A DNA stretch of 64,000 nt from NCBI GenBank assembly GCA_023426545.1, contig JAFAAN010000044.1, forward strand, positions 1 through 64,000. The letters run 5' to 3'. Every line of letters starts with the position of its first letter. Within the stretch, counting starts at the first letter, position 1. The notes below the pieces were generated by a model, which saw only the letters and a program-made list of their open reading frames with translations, made no database searches and had not been told where the DNA came from. Positions 8,687 through 19,293 of this stretch are shown here, one piece after another. The stretch is from Pseudomonadota bacterium (GTDB taxonomy: Bacteria; Myxococcota; Myxococcia; Myxococcales; Myxococcaceae). A program made the position numbers and the translations under genes.

Positions 8687-9466
8687 TCAGCCCTCGCGGA
8701 GGGCAGCCAGGAAGGCGGCCACCAGCCCCGCCAGCCCCGCCCAAAGCCCCATCGGCGCCCCGGCCAGGAGCACCAGCGCCACCCCGACGAGGGAGACCAG
8801 GGCCAGCAGCAACATCCCCACGCGGTACACGGGCGTCCGGGGTGGAGCAAGCCACAAGGCCGCCATGGCCAGCAGCGACAATCCCACCTGGGAGGTGAGC
8901 AGCCCGGCATCCGGCCCCGGCGTGGTCAGCGCCTGGAGCCACTGCACGCCCAGGCCTCCCACCCACACCGCCATCAGCCCACGTGGCCGCCCCCGGGCCT
9001 TCTTCCGTCGCCGGGCGTCGGCGCGCAGGTGCTCCAGGTCCTCGGGGCGGACCTCCAGGGCATAGGGAAAGCCCAGCGACAGCAGGGCCTCCACCGCCGC
9101 CGCGCGGCAGGAGCGCCCCGCCGCGTCCACCAGCCCGGTGAGCCGTCCGGTCTCCAGCAACCGCAGCAAGGTGTCCGCCACCAGCCGGTCCCCGCCCGCC
9201 TGGGCCATCCGGGCGAACTGGCCGTTCAGCCGCGCCGCGACCTCCGGACGCTCCGCCACCGGGACGCGCCGGGCCTGCTCGATGAGCACCAGCACCGGCA
9301 GCGGCAAGTCCAGGGGTGCCGTGGGCCGCCCCCGGAGCGGCGCCGCCTCCCAGGGCGCCCCCCAGGCCACGACCTCTGGCCGCGGCGCCTCGGGCTCGCC
9401 CTCCATGGACCGCGGCGTGAGCGGAATTGAGCGAGGCGCGTCGGGCACGCCAGAAAATGTAGCCAC
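8687..9466 (-). CDS. Hypothetical membrane protein, three C-terminal TM segments
   Basis: A 259-residue protein I do not recognise. The first 70 residues are Pro/Glu-rich and probably disordered. Residues about 70-160 form a soluble helical domain (VLVLIEQARRVPVAERPEVA, then TLLRLLETGRLTGLVDAAGR). A basic patch RADARRRKKARGRPRG precedes three or four hydrophobic helices that run to the end (for example TSQVGLSLLAMAALWLAP, VGMLLLALVSLVGVALVLLA, APMGLWAGLAGLVAAFLAAL). The start is a GTG with a poor ribosome binding site; an ATG 60 bases further in (MEGEPEAPRP) is an alternative. It sits between recA and glmS with its own upstream gap. Role unknown. Confidence 0.6.
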   Translation of the reverse strand: MATFSGVPDAPRSIPLTPRSMEGEPEAPRPEVVAWGAPWEAAPLRGRPTAPLDLPLPVLVLIEQARRVPVAERPEVAARLNGQFARMAQAGGDRLVADTLLRLLETGRLTGLVDAAGRSCRAAAVEALLSLGFPYALEVRPEDLEHLRADARRRKKARGRPRGLMAVWVGGLGVQWLQALTTPGPDAGLLTSQVGLSLLAMAALWLAPPRTPVYRVGMLLLALVSLVGVALVLLAGAPMGLWAGLAGLVAAFLAALREG

Positions 9467-9662
9467 GGCCCCTGGGACGGTTCAAAGCGGCGGGCCCCAC
9501 GGCTTCCAACAGACAACGGTGCGGGGCCATGCGGCCCCGGACGCACGGGCACTGCGGAGGGGGCGAATACGCGCGCCGCGTCCACGCGCACCACGCGGGA
9601 ACCCGAGGCCGCCAAAGGCCTGGAGCCGCTGGCGCGCCCGGACGCCGCCAAGGCCGACGCCG

Positions 9663-9785
9663 CACTGCCCGAACGGAACCAGGAGGCGACGGAGGTCGAC
9701 ACCCCACTGCCCGAACGGAACCAGGAGACGTCGAAGCCCGAGCCGCACTGCCCGAACGGAACCAGGAGACGACGAAGCCCGAGCC
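9663..9785. repeat. Triple direct repeat of 41/42 bp in the gap between glmS and the membrane-protein gene
   Basis: The 369-base gap at 9467-9835 has no supported gene. It holds three copies of a unit whose conserved core begins CACTGCCCGAACGGAACCAG, at 9663, 9705 and 9746. Spacing is 42 then 41 bases, so the third copy is out of phase with the first two. One plus-strand frame reads PERNQE in copies one and two with good codon bias, but I found no start codon, and the spacing change breaks the frame. It may be a decayed repeat-bearing gene or a non-coding repeat array. The gap is also upstream of the membrane protein at 8687-9466 and could hold its promoter. Confidence 0.8.
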
Positions 9786-9803
9786 CCACAGAGGGCCCGG
9801 GCT
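9776..9803. terminator. Hairpin downstream of glmS
   Basis: AGCCCG and CGGGCT pair at the ends, enclosing a second stem of about 5 bp. It starts 33 bases after the glmS stop on the minus strand. There is no T-run. It overlaps the last repeat copy, so it could equally be a property of the repeat. Confidence 0.4.
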
Positions 9804-9835
9804 CCTGACACGTCACCGCGGCGAACGCGCAGCGG

Positions 9836-11671
<1,836 letters not shown>

Positions 11672-11778
11672 AGTTCGACCTCTCTCTCACGCCCACGCCC
11701 GCCGGAGCAATCCGCAGGATTCCCCTACATCCCTGCCGGGCAGCGCTCTGCCTGACTCCCAAGCAAGAGCCGCGCCGC

Positions 11779-13179
11779 CTATCCCGCCCGGACCTTCGCC
11801 TGACGCGCCTTCTTGGCGGCCACCCAACCTTCCCGAGTCACCTGTGGCGTCCGGGACACAGCGAGGCTCCCGGGAGGCACATTTTTCGTCACCGTGGTGC
11901 CCGCGCCGACATACGAGCCGTCCCCCACCTTCACGGGAGCGACGAGCTGGGTGTCGGAGCCGATGAACACGCCGTCCCCCAGCTCGGTGACGTGCTTGTT
12001 CACCCCGTCATAGTTGCAGGTGATGGTGCCCGCCCCCACGTTGCACCCCGCGCCAATCACCGCGTCGCCCAGGTACGTCAGATGGTTGGCCTTCGAACCT
12101 TTTCCGATGCGGGCCTTCTTCGTCTCCACGAAGTTGCCCAGGTGTACGTCCTCGGCCAGCTCCGTCCCGGGGCGCAGCCGCGAGAAGGGGCCAATGACGT
12201 TGCGCGCGCCCACCTGGGCCTCCTCCAGCACGGAGTAGGGCTTGATGACGGTGCCGTCCGCGACGGTGGAGGCGTGCAGCACGCTGCCCTGGCCAATGGA
12301 GCAGCCCTTGCCCACCACGGTGCCGGCGGCCAGCGTGACGCCGGGGCCGACCTCGGTGTCGGGCCCCACGACGACGCCTTCCTCAATATAGGTGGTGGCG
12401 GGGTCGAACAGGGTGACCCCGGCGCGCATGTGCGCCTCGTTGATGCGCTGCTGGAGCACGCGCGCCCGGGCAGCCAGCTCCACCCGGTCATTCACCCCGG
12501 CGGTCTCCGTGGCGTCCGCCTCCACCGAGCCCACCGGGCCCAGCTTCGCGGCCATCTCCACCAGGTCCGTCAGGTAGTACTCCCCCTGGGCATTCTGGGG
12601 CCGGATGTCCGCCAGCGCCTTCCAGAGGAAGTCCGCGTCCACCGAGTAGATGCCCGCGTTGCACTCGCGCACCGCGCGCTGCTCCGGGGTGCAGTCCTTG
12701 TGCTCCACGATGCGCGTCACCCGGCCGCCCTCGCGGATGACCCGGCCGTAGCCCGTGGGGTCCTCCAGCACGGTGGACACCAGCGCCAGCTTCCCACCGG
12801 CCTCGTCATGGGCGGCCAGCAGCGCCTCCAGCGTCTCGCGGCGCAGCAGCGGCACGTCGCCATAGAGGATGAGGACCCGCCCGGAGTAGCCCTTCAGGGC
12901 CTCTTCGGCGGAGCGCACCGCGTCCGCCGTGCCGCGCTGCTCACGCTGGAGCGCGAAGCGCAGGGGCGCATCCGGGAAGTTCGCGCGAACCGCCTTCTCC
13001 ACCGCCTCCGCCTGGTGTCCCACCACCGGAACGACGGAGGTGGCGCCCAGCTCCAGGGCTCGCTTGAGGGGATACGCGCAAATGGGCCGACCGAGGATGG
13101 GGTGAAGGACCTTCGCCTTCTCCGACTTCATCCGCGTGCCCTTGCCCGCGCACAACACCACCGCCGCCAGTACGCTCAT
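11779..13179 (-). CDS. glmU: Bifunctional UDP-GlcNAc pyrophosphorylase/GlcN-1-P acetyltransferase
   Basis: A 466-residue protein, close to the usual 456. The N-terminal nucleotidyltransferase opens with AAVVLCAGKGTRMKSEKAKV, the pyrophosphorylase signature, and has LILYGDVPLLRRETLEALL. The C-terminal left-handed beta-helix acetyltransferase has hexapeptide repeats (VVGPDTEVGPGVTLAAGTVV) and the catalytic region GNFVETKKARIGKGSKANHL. It converts GlcN-1-P to UDP-GlcNAc. With glmS just downstream it covers most of the route from fructose-6-P; glmM is not in the window. It follows a small gene at 13197-13397 by 17 bases. Confidence 0.96.
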   Translation of the reverse strand: MSVLAAVVLCAGKGTRMKSEKAKVLHPILGRPICAYPLKRALELGATSVVPVVGHQAEAVEKAVRANFPDAPLRFALQREQRGTADAVRSAEEALKGYSGRVLILYGDVPLLRRETLEALLAAHDEAGGKLALVSTVLEDPTGYGRVIREGGRVTRIVEHKDCTPEQRAVRECNAGIYSVDADFLWKALADIRPQNAQGEYYLTDLVEMAAKLGPVGSVEADATETAGVNDRVELAARARVLQQRINEAHMRAGVTLFDPATTYIEEGVVVGPDTEVGPGVTLAAGTVVGKGCSIGQGSVLHASTVADGTVIKPYSVLEEAQVGARNVIGPFSRLRPGTELAEDVHLGNFVETKKARIGKGSKANHLTYLGDAVIGAGCNVGAGTITCNYDGVNKHVTELGDGVFIGSDTQLVAPVKVGDGSYVGAGTTVTKNVPPGSLAVSRTPQVTREGWVAAKKARQAKVRAG

Positions 13180-13196
13180 GCGGCGGAGAATTAGGG

Positions 13197-13397
13197 TCAG
13201 GCAATCGAGTCGTCAACCGCGCGCGGATCAGAAGGCGTGGAGGTGTCCACCGGGCGGGGCCTGGCACTGACCGAGACGCACAGGGTGTTGCGCTGAATCG
13301 TGATGCCGAAACTGGGCTTCAAGAAGACCGTCACCTCGGCCGCGGCAGGCGCGGCCCCAGGCGGGGTCTTCTTCTCGGGTATGGCTGGCGTGCTCAT
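13197..13397 (-). CDS. Small hypothetical protein upstream of glmU
   Basis: A 66-residue protein with a Pro/Ala-rich start (MSTPAIPEKKTPPGAAPAAA) and a central stretch VTVFLKPSFGITIQRNTLCV that may form two beta strands. GGGGGAG lies 3 bases before the ATG. It ends 17 bases before glmU and probably shares its transcript. No family recognised. The gap on its other side (13398-13647) is AT-rich around 13455-13480 and should hold the divergent promoters for this operon and the gamma-glutamyltransferase. Confidence 0.5.
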   Translation of the reverse strand: MSTPAIPEKKTPPGAAPAAAEVTVFLKPSFGITIQRNTLCVSVSARPRPVDTSTPSDPRAVDDSIA

Positions 13398-13647
13398 ACA
13401 CTCCCCCGGACGCGATTCATGATGGGACTAGGATGCACGCCGCCTGAGAACAATCCAAGAATAAAAATGTTACCAGACTGGAACCCTGGCCCCGGCCATA
13501 CGGTTCGTGCATACCGGGACACATGTAGTCTGTCTGGTCCCCTGGAGTCGCCGGACTGAAGGGTAGGCTTGTGTCGCCCGGGTAACACATCACCCAGGAC
13601 GAAAGCCAGCGATGGACTGTTCCCACGGTGCGAGGAGGGCTGAACCT

Positions 13648-15423
13648 GTGAAGGAGACGAGCTTCCGCGGCGCGGTGCCCCTGCGCGGGCTGCTGGTGGC
13701 GGTGCTGATAGTGGTGGCGGGTGTGGCGCAGGCGGCGCGGCCCTACCGGGGTGGCGCGGTGGCCACCGCCTACCCCGAGGCGAGCGCGGCGGCGCTGGAG
13801 ATGCTGGCGAAGGGCGGCAACGCCACGGACGCGGCGGTGGCGGCGGCCTTCGTGGCGGCGGTGGTGGGCCCCTACCACTCCGGCATCGGCGGTGGCGGCT
13901 TCGCGCTGGTACACGACGGCAAGAGCGGCGACACGAAGGCGCTCGACTTCCGCGAGGTGGCGCCCGCGGCGGCCACGCGCGACATGTACGTCAAGGACGG
14001 CAAGGTGGTGCCGGGCCTGTCCACGGACGGCGCGCTCAGCGTGGCGGTCCCGGGCGCGGTGGCGGGCTACCTGGAGCTGCTCCAGGCGCACGGCAAGCTC
14101 AAGCCCGCGGTGGTGCTGGCGCCGGCCATCGCGGCGGCGCGCAAGGGCACCTGGGTGACGCCCCGCTACCGCGCCATGGCGGAGGGCCGGCTGGCCTGCC
14201 TGAGCCGGGACGCCGAGGCGGCGCGGGTGTTCCTGGTGAAGAACGCGCAGGGGCAGTGGGAGGCCCCGCCCGTGGGGCACGTGCTCCGTCAGCCCGACCT
14301 CGCGCGCACGCTGACGTCCATCGCGAAGGGGGGCGCCAGGGCCTTCTATTCGGGGCCGGTGGCGAAGGCCATCGCCACCACGGTGCAGACGGGCGGCGGC
14401 GTGCTCACGGTGGAGGACCTGGCGCGCTACAAGACGCGCGGCCACGCGCCGCTGGAGGGCCGGTACCGCGGCCACCGCATCCTCACCATGCCCCCGCCGA
14501 GCGCGGGCGGCGTGGCCGTCATCCAGGTGCTGACCGCGCTGGAGCAGCTGCGCCCGCAGGGGCTGGCCTTCCGGGACGTGGAGGCGCTGCACCTCTACGT
14601 GGAGGCCGTGCGCCGCGCCTATGTGGACCGCGCGAAGTACCTGGGCGACCCGGCCTTCGTGGACGTGCCGCTGGCGCGGCTGGTGTCCGCCGGCCATGTC
14701 GCGGACCTGGCGGGCTCCATCGACCCGAAGAAGGCCACGCCCAGCGCGTCCCTGCTCGCGCCCAGGGAGGGCGTGCGGGGCTCCACGCTGACGGACGAGC
14801 CCACCGTCCTCACGCCCGAGCCGGAGAAGAAGAACACCACGCACATCTCCGTCATCGACAAGGACGGCAACGCGGTGGCGCTGACGACGACGGTGAACTA
14901 CGGCTTCGGCTCGTGCGTGGTGGCCAAGGGCACCGGCGTGCTGCTCAACGACGAGATGGACGACTTCGCCGCGCAGCCCGGCGTGCCCAACGCCTATGGA
15001 CTGGTGACGGGCGAGCCCAACGCCATCGCCCCGGGCAAGGTGCCGCTGTCCTCCATGTCGCCGACGCTGGTCTTCTCCCGGGAGGCCCCCCGGCGCGTCA
15101 TGCTGGCGGTGGGCAGCCCGGGCGGCTCCACCATCCCCACCACCGTCATCCAGGTCATCAGCAACGTGGTGGACCACGGCATGGACGTGGCGCGCGCGGT
15201 GAACGAGGGCCGCGTGCACCACCAGTACCTGCCCGACGAGGTGTGGGTGGACCGGTGGGGCCTGGAGCCGGCCACGCTCTCCGCGCTGGAGGCCAAGGGC
15301 CACCAGGTGCGCCGGGTGGAGCAGTGGGGTGACGCGGAGGCCGTCTACAGCGACCCGAAGACGGGCCTGCGCTCCGCGGCGAGCGACCCGCGCAACGAGG
15401 GCGCCGCCCTGGGACAGGACTGA
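13648..15423 (+). CDS. ggt: Gamma-glutamyltransferase (periplasmic/secreted)
   Basis: A 591-residue precursor. I chose the GTG at 13648 because GGAGG sits 10 bases before it; a longer start at 13612 lacks one. Signal peptide: KETSFRGAVPLRGLLVAVLI then VVAGVAQA. The large subunit has the typical GGNATDAAVAAAFVAAVVGP and SGIGGGGFALV. Autocleavage is expected before Thr397 in NTTHISVIDKDGNAVAL, which becomes the nucleophile of the small subunit. PLSSMSPTLV and VGSPGGSTIPTTVIQV form the substrate loops. It hydrolyses or transfers the gamma-glutamyl group of glutathione and peptides outside the cytoplasm. The next gene starts 3 bases after the stop, so the two are likely co-expressed. Confidence 0.95.
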   Translation: MKETSFRGAVPLRGLLVAVLIVVAGVAQAARPYRGGAVATAYPEASAAALEMLAKGGNATDAAVAAAFVAAVVGPYHSGIGGGGFALVHDGKSGDTKALDFREVAPAAATRDMYVKDGKVVPGLSTDGALSVAVPGAVAGYLELLQAHGKLKPAVVLAPAIAAARKGTWVTPRYRAMAEGRLACLSRDAEAARVFLVKNAQGQWEAPPVGHVLRQPDLARTLTSIAKGGARAFYSGPVAKAIATTVQTGGGVLTVEDLARYKTRGHAPLEGRYRGHRILTMPPPSAGGVAVIQVLTALEQLRPQGLAFRDVEALHLYVEAVRRAYVDRAKYLGDPAFVDVPLARLVSAGHVADLAGSIDPKKATPSASLLAPREGVRGSTLTDEPTVLTPEPEKKNTTHISVIDKDGNAVALTTTVNYGFGSCVVAKGTGVLLNDEMDDFAAQPGVPNAYGLVTGEPNAIAPGKVPLSSMSPTLVFSREAPRRVMLAVGSPGGSTIPTTVIQVISNVVDHGMDVARAVNEGRVHHQYLPDEVWVDRWGLEPATLSALEAKGHQVRRVEQWGDAEAVYSDPKTGLRSAASDPRNEGAALGQD

Positions 15424-15426
15424 GCA

Positions 15427-16209
15427 GTGCCCACGCCACCGCCCATCTTCGACGCCCACCTCCACCCGGAGAGCCTGAGCGACCAGGACCTGGAATCCAT
15501 GCGCTTCTTCGGCGTGGAGCGGGCCCTGGTGGTGGCGCACCACTTCCCGGAGCCCACGTCCAAGGCGCTGCTGCGGCACTTCGACGACCTGGTGGAGCGC
15601 CAGCTCCCCCGGCTGGAGCGCGTGGGCATCCGCGCGTACGCCGCGCTGGGCGTGCACCCGCGCTGCATCCCCCGGCGCGGCCTGTCCGAGGTCCTGTCCG
15701 CGCTGCCCGACTACTTCCAGGGCGGACGCGTGGTGGCGCTGGGCGAGACGGGCCTGCACGCGGGCGGCGAAGAGGAGGAGGAGGCCTTCCTGGAGCAGCT
15801 CGCGCTGGCCCGCGGCCTCAAGCTGCGCGTGGTGGTGCATACCCCCACCACCGACAAGGAGCGGCACACGCGGCGCATCCTCACGCTGCTGCGGCAGTCC
15901 GGCCTGCCGCCCTCGCGCGCGCTGGTGGACCACGCCAACGCCCGCACGGTGCGCACCATCCTGGAGGTGGGCCACTGGGCGGGGCTGACGCTGCACCCCG
16001 AGGCGCTCAAGGCCGAGCGCGCCGTGGCGCTGGTCCGGCGCCTGGGCAGCGAGCGGATGGTGCTCAACTCCGACGCGGGCGACGGCGCCGGGGACATCCT
16101 CGGACTGGCGCGCGCCGCCAACCTGCTGGCCAGGGCCAAACTCTCCGAGCGCATCGTGCGCCGCATCACCCACGAGAACGCGGCCCGCTTCCTCCAGGTG
16201 GGCGACTGA
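15427..16209 (+). CDS. TatD-like metal-dependent hydrolase
   Basis: A 260-residue TIM-barrel amidohydrolase-like protein starting with GTG. The first metal motif is DAHLHPES (His11, His13). Then come LGVHPRCIPRRGL, VVALGETGLHAGGEEEEEAF (the Glu ligand), LRVVVHTPTTDKERHT, ALVDHANARTVRTIL and the last Asp in MVLNSDAGDGAGDI. The order of ligands fits TatD-type nucleases and phosphotriesterase relatives. The Glu run at 115-119 is unusual. It sits 3 bases after ggt, but no functional link is known. Substrate uncertain. Confidence 0.75.
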   Translation: MPTPPPIFDAHLHPESLSDQDLESMRFFGVERALVVAHHFPEPTSKALLRHFDDLVERQLPRLERVGIRAYAALGVHPRCIPRRGLSEVLSALPDYFQGGRVVALGETGLHAGGEEEEEAFLEQLALARGLKLRVVVHTPTTDKERHTRRILTLLRQSGLPPSRALVDHANARTVRTILEVGHWAGLTLHPEALKAERAVALVRRLGSERMVLNSDAGDGAGDILGLARAANLLARAKLSERIVRRITHENAARFLQVGD

Positions 16210-16352
16210 CGCACGCGCGCCCCGAGCTGGGGACCACCACGCCGGAAACTTTCGATGAAACGGCGTGCTCATCGTCATTCCCTCCAGGAGCACGCCGCGG
16301 AAATACGGCCGTCCCGCGCACGTTGCCCCTTCACCCGCGCAGGGAGTGGCAC

Positions 16353-18413
16353 TTGCACCGCTTGGTCGTCTTCGTCGTCAGCCTCGCGCTCGCGAGCTGC
16401 GCTGGCCCCAACTCCGCACAGCGCCTCGCGCCATCGGGCGAGGCCACCCCGCCCGCCGGAACGCGCCGGGCCCCGGAGCCCGACGCGGGCCTTCAGCTGA
16501 CCCTCTCGCCGGAGCGCTTCCAGGAAGCCTGCCGCAAGGACCTCCAGCGGGCCCGCGCGCACATCGACACCCTGCTGGCGCTGCCCGCGCCGCGGGCCCC
16601 GGAGGCGGCCCTCACCGCCTACGACGACGCCATGGCGCTGCTGGACGACGCCAGCGGGCGCGGGGGACTGGGCGCCAACACCCACCCGGACGCCGCCTTC
16701 CGCTCGGCGGCGGCCCGGTGCGCGCAGGCCGCGGACGCCCTGCGCACGGACGTGTCGCTGGACCCGCGCGTGTACGCGGCGCTGGAGGAGCTGGACCTGA
16801 GCGGCCAGGACGCCGACACCCGGCGTTGGGTGGCCCTGGTGCTGCGCGGCTTCCGGCGCGTGGGGGTGCACCGGGACGCGGCGACACGGGCGCGGCTGCG
16901 GGAGCTGCATGAGGCCCTCACCCGCCTGGGCCAGGCGTTCAGCCAGCACATCCGCGAGGACGTCCGCCACGTGGACGTGCCCCCAGCCGCGCTGGAGGGG
17001 CTCCCCGAGGACTACGTCCGCAACCACCCGCCCGGCCCCGACGGACAGGTGCGCATCACCACCGACCCGCCCGACGCCCTGCCCTTCCTCACGTACTCGC
17101 GCGACGCCCGGGCCCTCGAGGCCCTCTGGCGCGCGGGCCAGCAGCGGGGCCACCCGCGCAACCTGGAGACGCTGTCCCGCCTGCTCCAGGCCCGGCACGA
17201 CCTGGCCACGCTCCTGGGCTACCCGAGCTGGGCCGCCTACGCGTCCGAGGACAAGATGGTCCGCGGGCAGCAGGTGGCCGAGGACTTCATCGAGCAGCTC
17301 GCCGGCGCGACCACCACGCGCGTGAAGGACGACTACGCCGCGTTGCTGGAGCGCAAGCGCCGCGACGAGCCCGGCGCGGTCCGCGTGGAGCCGTGGGAGC
17401 AGACCTACCTCAAGGAGCTGGTGCGCGCGGAGCGCTTCCACTTCGACTCGCGCGAGCTGCGGCCCTACTTCGAATACACGCGGGTGAAGCAGGGCGTGCT
17501 GGACATCACCGCGCGCCTCTTCGGACTCACCTACCAGCGCGTGACGGACGCGCCTGTGTGGCACCCGGACATCGAGGCCTGGGACGTCTACGAGGGCACC
17601 ACCCGCCTGGGGCGCTTCTACCTGGACATGCACTCGCGCCCGGACAAATACGCCCACCCGGCGCAGTGGGACCTGGCCACCGGGCGCGCGGGCAGGACGC
17701 TGCCCGAGGGCGTGCTGACGAGCAACTTCCCCCGGCCCGGCGCGCACCCCGCGCTGCTCCAGCACACCCAGGTGCAGAGCTTCTTCCACGAGTTCGGCCA
17801 CCTGCTGCACCACATCCTCGGCGGCCACACGCGCTGGGCCGGCCTGTCCGGCTCGCGCACCGAGCGCGACTTCGTGGAGGCCCCGGCCCAGGTCATGGAG
17901 GAGTGGGCCTGGCGCCCCGAGTCGCTGCGGACCTTCGCCCGGCACATCGTCACCGGCGAGCCGCTCGCCACGGAGACCATCACCCGCATGCGGCGCGCCG
18001 AGTCCTTCGGCAAGGGCCTGTGGCTGCGCCAGCAGCTCTTCTACGCGGCCGTCAGCCTCCAGCTCCACGCCAGCAACCCGGCCGGCGTGGACACCACCGC
18101 GCGGGTGAACGCGCTGCAAGAGCGGTACATGCCCTTCCCCGCCCTGGACGGCACGTACGCCCACCTCTCCTTCGTCCAGCTCGACGGCTACTACTCGTCG
18201 GCCTACTACGCCTACCTGTGGTCGCTCGTGATTGCCCGGGACCTGCTCACGCCCTTCCTGGAGCAGGGCCTGATGAACCCGGCCACCGCGCGGCGCTACC
18301 GCGACACCGTGCTCGGGCCGGGCGGCTCCCGGGATGCCGCGGACCTGGTGCGCGCGTTCCTGGGCAGGGACTACGGCTTCGAGGCCTACACCCGCTGGCT
18401 GGACGGCGCCTGA
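16353..18413 (+). CDS. M3-family (thimet oligopeptidase-like) zinc metallopeptidase, lipoprotein
   Basis: A 686-residue protein. I chose the TTG at 16353, since GGGAG lies 7 bases before it and the protein then begins with a clean lipoprotein signal, LHRLVVFVVSLALASC (lipobox LASC). The zinc site is HEFGH at residues 479-483 in SFFHEFGHLLHHILGGH, with the third ligand Glu509 in DFVEAPAQVMEEWAW, as in M3 enzymes. LDMHSRPDKYAHPAQWDL and FVQLDGYYSSAYYAYLWSLV are further family blocks. Most M3 enzymes are cytoplasmic oligopeptidases. Here a lipid anchor would place it in the envelope, suiting a predator that digests peptides outside. A strong hairpin follows the gene. Confidence 0.9.
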   Translation: MHRLVVFVVSLALASCAGPNSAQRLAPSGEATPPAGTRRAPEPDAGLQLTLSPERFQEACRKDLQRARAHIDTLLALPAPRAPEAALTAYDDAMALLDDASGRGGLGANTHPDAAFRSAAARCAQAADALRTDVSLDPRVYAALEELDLSGQDADTRRWVALVLRGFRRVGVHRDAATRARLRELHEALTRLGQAFSQHIREDVRHVDVPPAALEGLPEDYVRNHPPGPDGQVRITTDPPDALPFLTYSRDARALEALWRAGQQRGHPRNLETLSRLLQARHDLATLLGYPSWAAYASEDKMVRGQQVAEDFIEQLAGATTTRVKDDYAALLERKRRDEPGAVRVEPWEQTYLKELVRAERFHFDSRELRPYFEYTRVKQGVLDITARLFGLTYQRVTDAPVWHPDIEAWDVYEGTTRLGRFYLDMHSRPDKYAHPAQWDLATGRAGRTLPEGVLTSNFPRPGAHPALLQHTQVQSFFHEFGHLLHHILGGHTRWAGLSGSRTERDFVEAPAQVMEEWAWRPESLRTFARHIVTGEPLATETITRMRRAESFGKGLWLRQQLFYAAVSLQLHASNPAGVDTTARVNALQERYMPFPALDGTYAHLSFVQLDGYYSSAYYAYLWSLVIARDLLTPFLEQGLMNPATARRYRDTVLGPGGSRDAADLVRAFLGRDYGFEAYTRWLDGA

Positions 18414-18440
18414 CGCCGCACGTCAGGGCGTGTAAAGACG

Positions 18441-18472
18441 AGGGGCCCCGCGATGTGAATCGCGAGGCCCCT
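18441..18472. terminator. Strong hairpin between convergent genes
   Basis: AGGGGCCCCGCGAT and ATCGCGAGGCCCCT pair over 14 positions with one mismatch around GTGA. It lies 28 bases after the M3 peptidase stop and 53 after that of the minus-strand gene at 18525, so it can serve both. No T-run. Confidence 0.7.
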
Positions 18473-18524
18473 GATGTTGTGAATCCGTCAAATCATCTGG
18501 CGCCCGCCCACACGGGGTCGGCGC

Positions 18525-18803
18525 TCAGTGCACCGCGGGTGCGGACACCGGCTGCTCGGGCTGCAGGGTGATGCCCTGCGCCTCCCCGTCGAACCGGACC
18601 TGGACGGGCACGCCCTGGTACCGGTACTGGGCCAGCGAATCCGCCGCCGCATCCAGCTGGCGCTGGTAACGCTCGTCCAGCTCCACCGCGATGAGCAGCA
18701 TCGTCTCGCCCGCGTCCTCGACGCCCGGGCGGTACACCTGGCACCGCTGGAACCGCGCCCAGCGACCGTTCTCCATCTTCACCAGCTCGCCGTCGTAAGC
18801 CAT
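18525..18803 (-). CDS. Small hypothetical protein
   Basis: A 92-residue soluble protein, MAYDGELVKMENGRWARFQR onward, with an acidic helical centre (LIAVELDERYQRQLDAAADS) and a Pro/Val-rich end. The ATG at 18803 has GAGGAG six bases before it, better than the TTG at 18839 in the same frame. No family recognised. Its upstream region is unusually AT-rich and carries an inverted repeat at 18958-18976. Confidence 0.6.
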   Translation of the reverse strand: MAYDGELVKMENGRWARFQRCQVYRPGVEDAGETMLLIAVELDERYQRQLDAAADSLAQYRYQGVPVQVRFDGEAQGITLQPEQPVSAPAVH

Positions 18804-18957
18804 GCGCAGCTCCTCTGCCGTAAATCCAACGCCAACCAATCTAGGGCCGGATTAACTCCGTGTCATCCCCCTGCTTGAAAATTCGTCAAAACCCTCGAAG
18901 TCCAAGGGGTTACGAGCAAACCTGCCGGTTTCCAGGCGAGGGGTCGGCGGCGACTGC

Positions 18958-18976
18958 CCAAAAATGTAAATTTTGG
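18958..18976. promoter_or_regulatory. AT-rich dyad in divergent promoter region
   Basis: CCAAAA and TTTTGG form a 6-bp inverted repeat with a 7-base spacer, inside an AT-rich patch (18955-18975) in very GC-rich DNA. It sits between the divergent genes at 18525-18803 and 19053-19280. The form suits a dimeric repressor or activator site; this is inference. Confidence 0.4.
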
Positions 18977-19052
18977 AGGCCGTCAACGTGGTTAAGCGCT
19001 GCCTCGCGGGGCGGTGGCACGGGAGCAGTGCGTCACCTATGATTTGGGGGAG

Positions 19053-19280
19053 ATGAAGCTGCCCGGACTGTTCCGCAAAGAGCGCACCACCATCCAGGCC
19101 GCCGATGCCCAGGACCACGCCGAGCGGCTCCTGGCCGAGTCCCTGCGCATGCTCGGTCAGGTGTGCAGCAAGGTCGCGGACGCCATCGAGGCGCAGCGGC
19201 TGTCCCGCCAGGGCTACGCGCACAACACGTACCTGCGGCGCGCCGACGGCGATGCGGGTGAGGGCGACAAGAAGGCGTAG
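19053..19280 (+). CDS. Small hypothetical helical protein
   Basis: A 75-residue protein, MKLPGLFRKERTTIQAADAQ onward, mostly one long amphipathic helix (AERLLAESLRMLGQVCSKVA), ending in a charged tail. GGGGGAG touches the ATG directly, which is too close. A GTG at 19014 would give 88 residues, so the start is open. It precedes the amidohydrolase by 13 bases and is probably co-transcribed. No family recognised. Confidence 0.5.
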   Translation: MKLPGLFRKERTTIQAADAQDHAERLLAESLRMLGQVCSKVADAIEAQRLSRQGYAHNTYLRRADGDAGEGDKKA

Positions 19281-19293
19281 GCCCAGGCGCACG

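Noticed and set aside
11672..11778. glmS ribozyme in the leader
   Set aside because: No ribozyme core is visible in the 107 bases, and the element is typical of Firmicutes.
13394..13588. A 64-residue minus-strand frame upstream of the small glmU-operon gene
   Set aside because: It lies over the AT-rich promoter region, has poor codon bias, and resembles nothing known.
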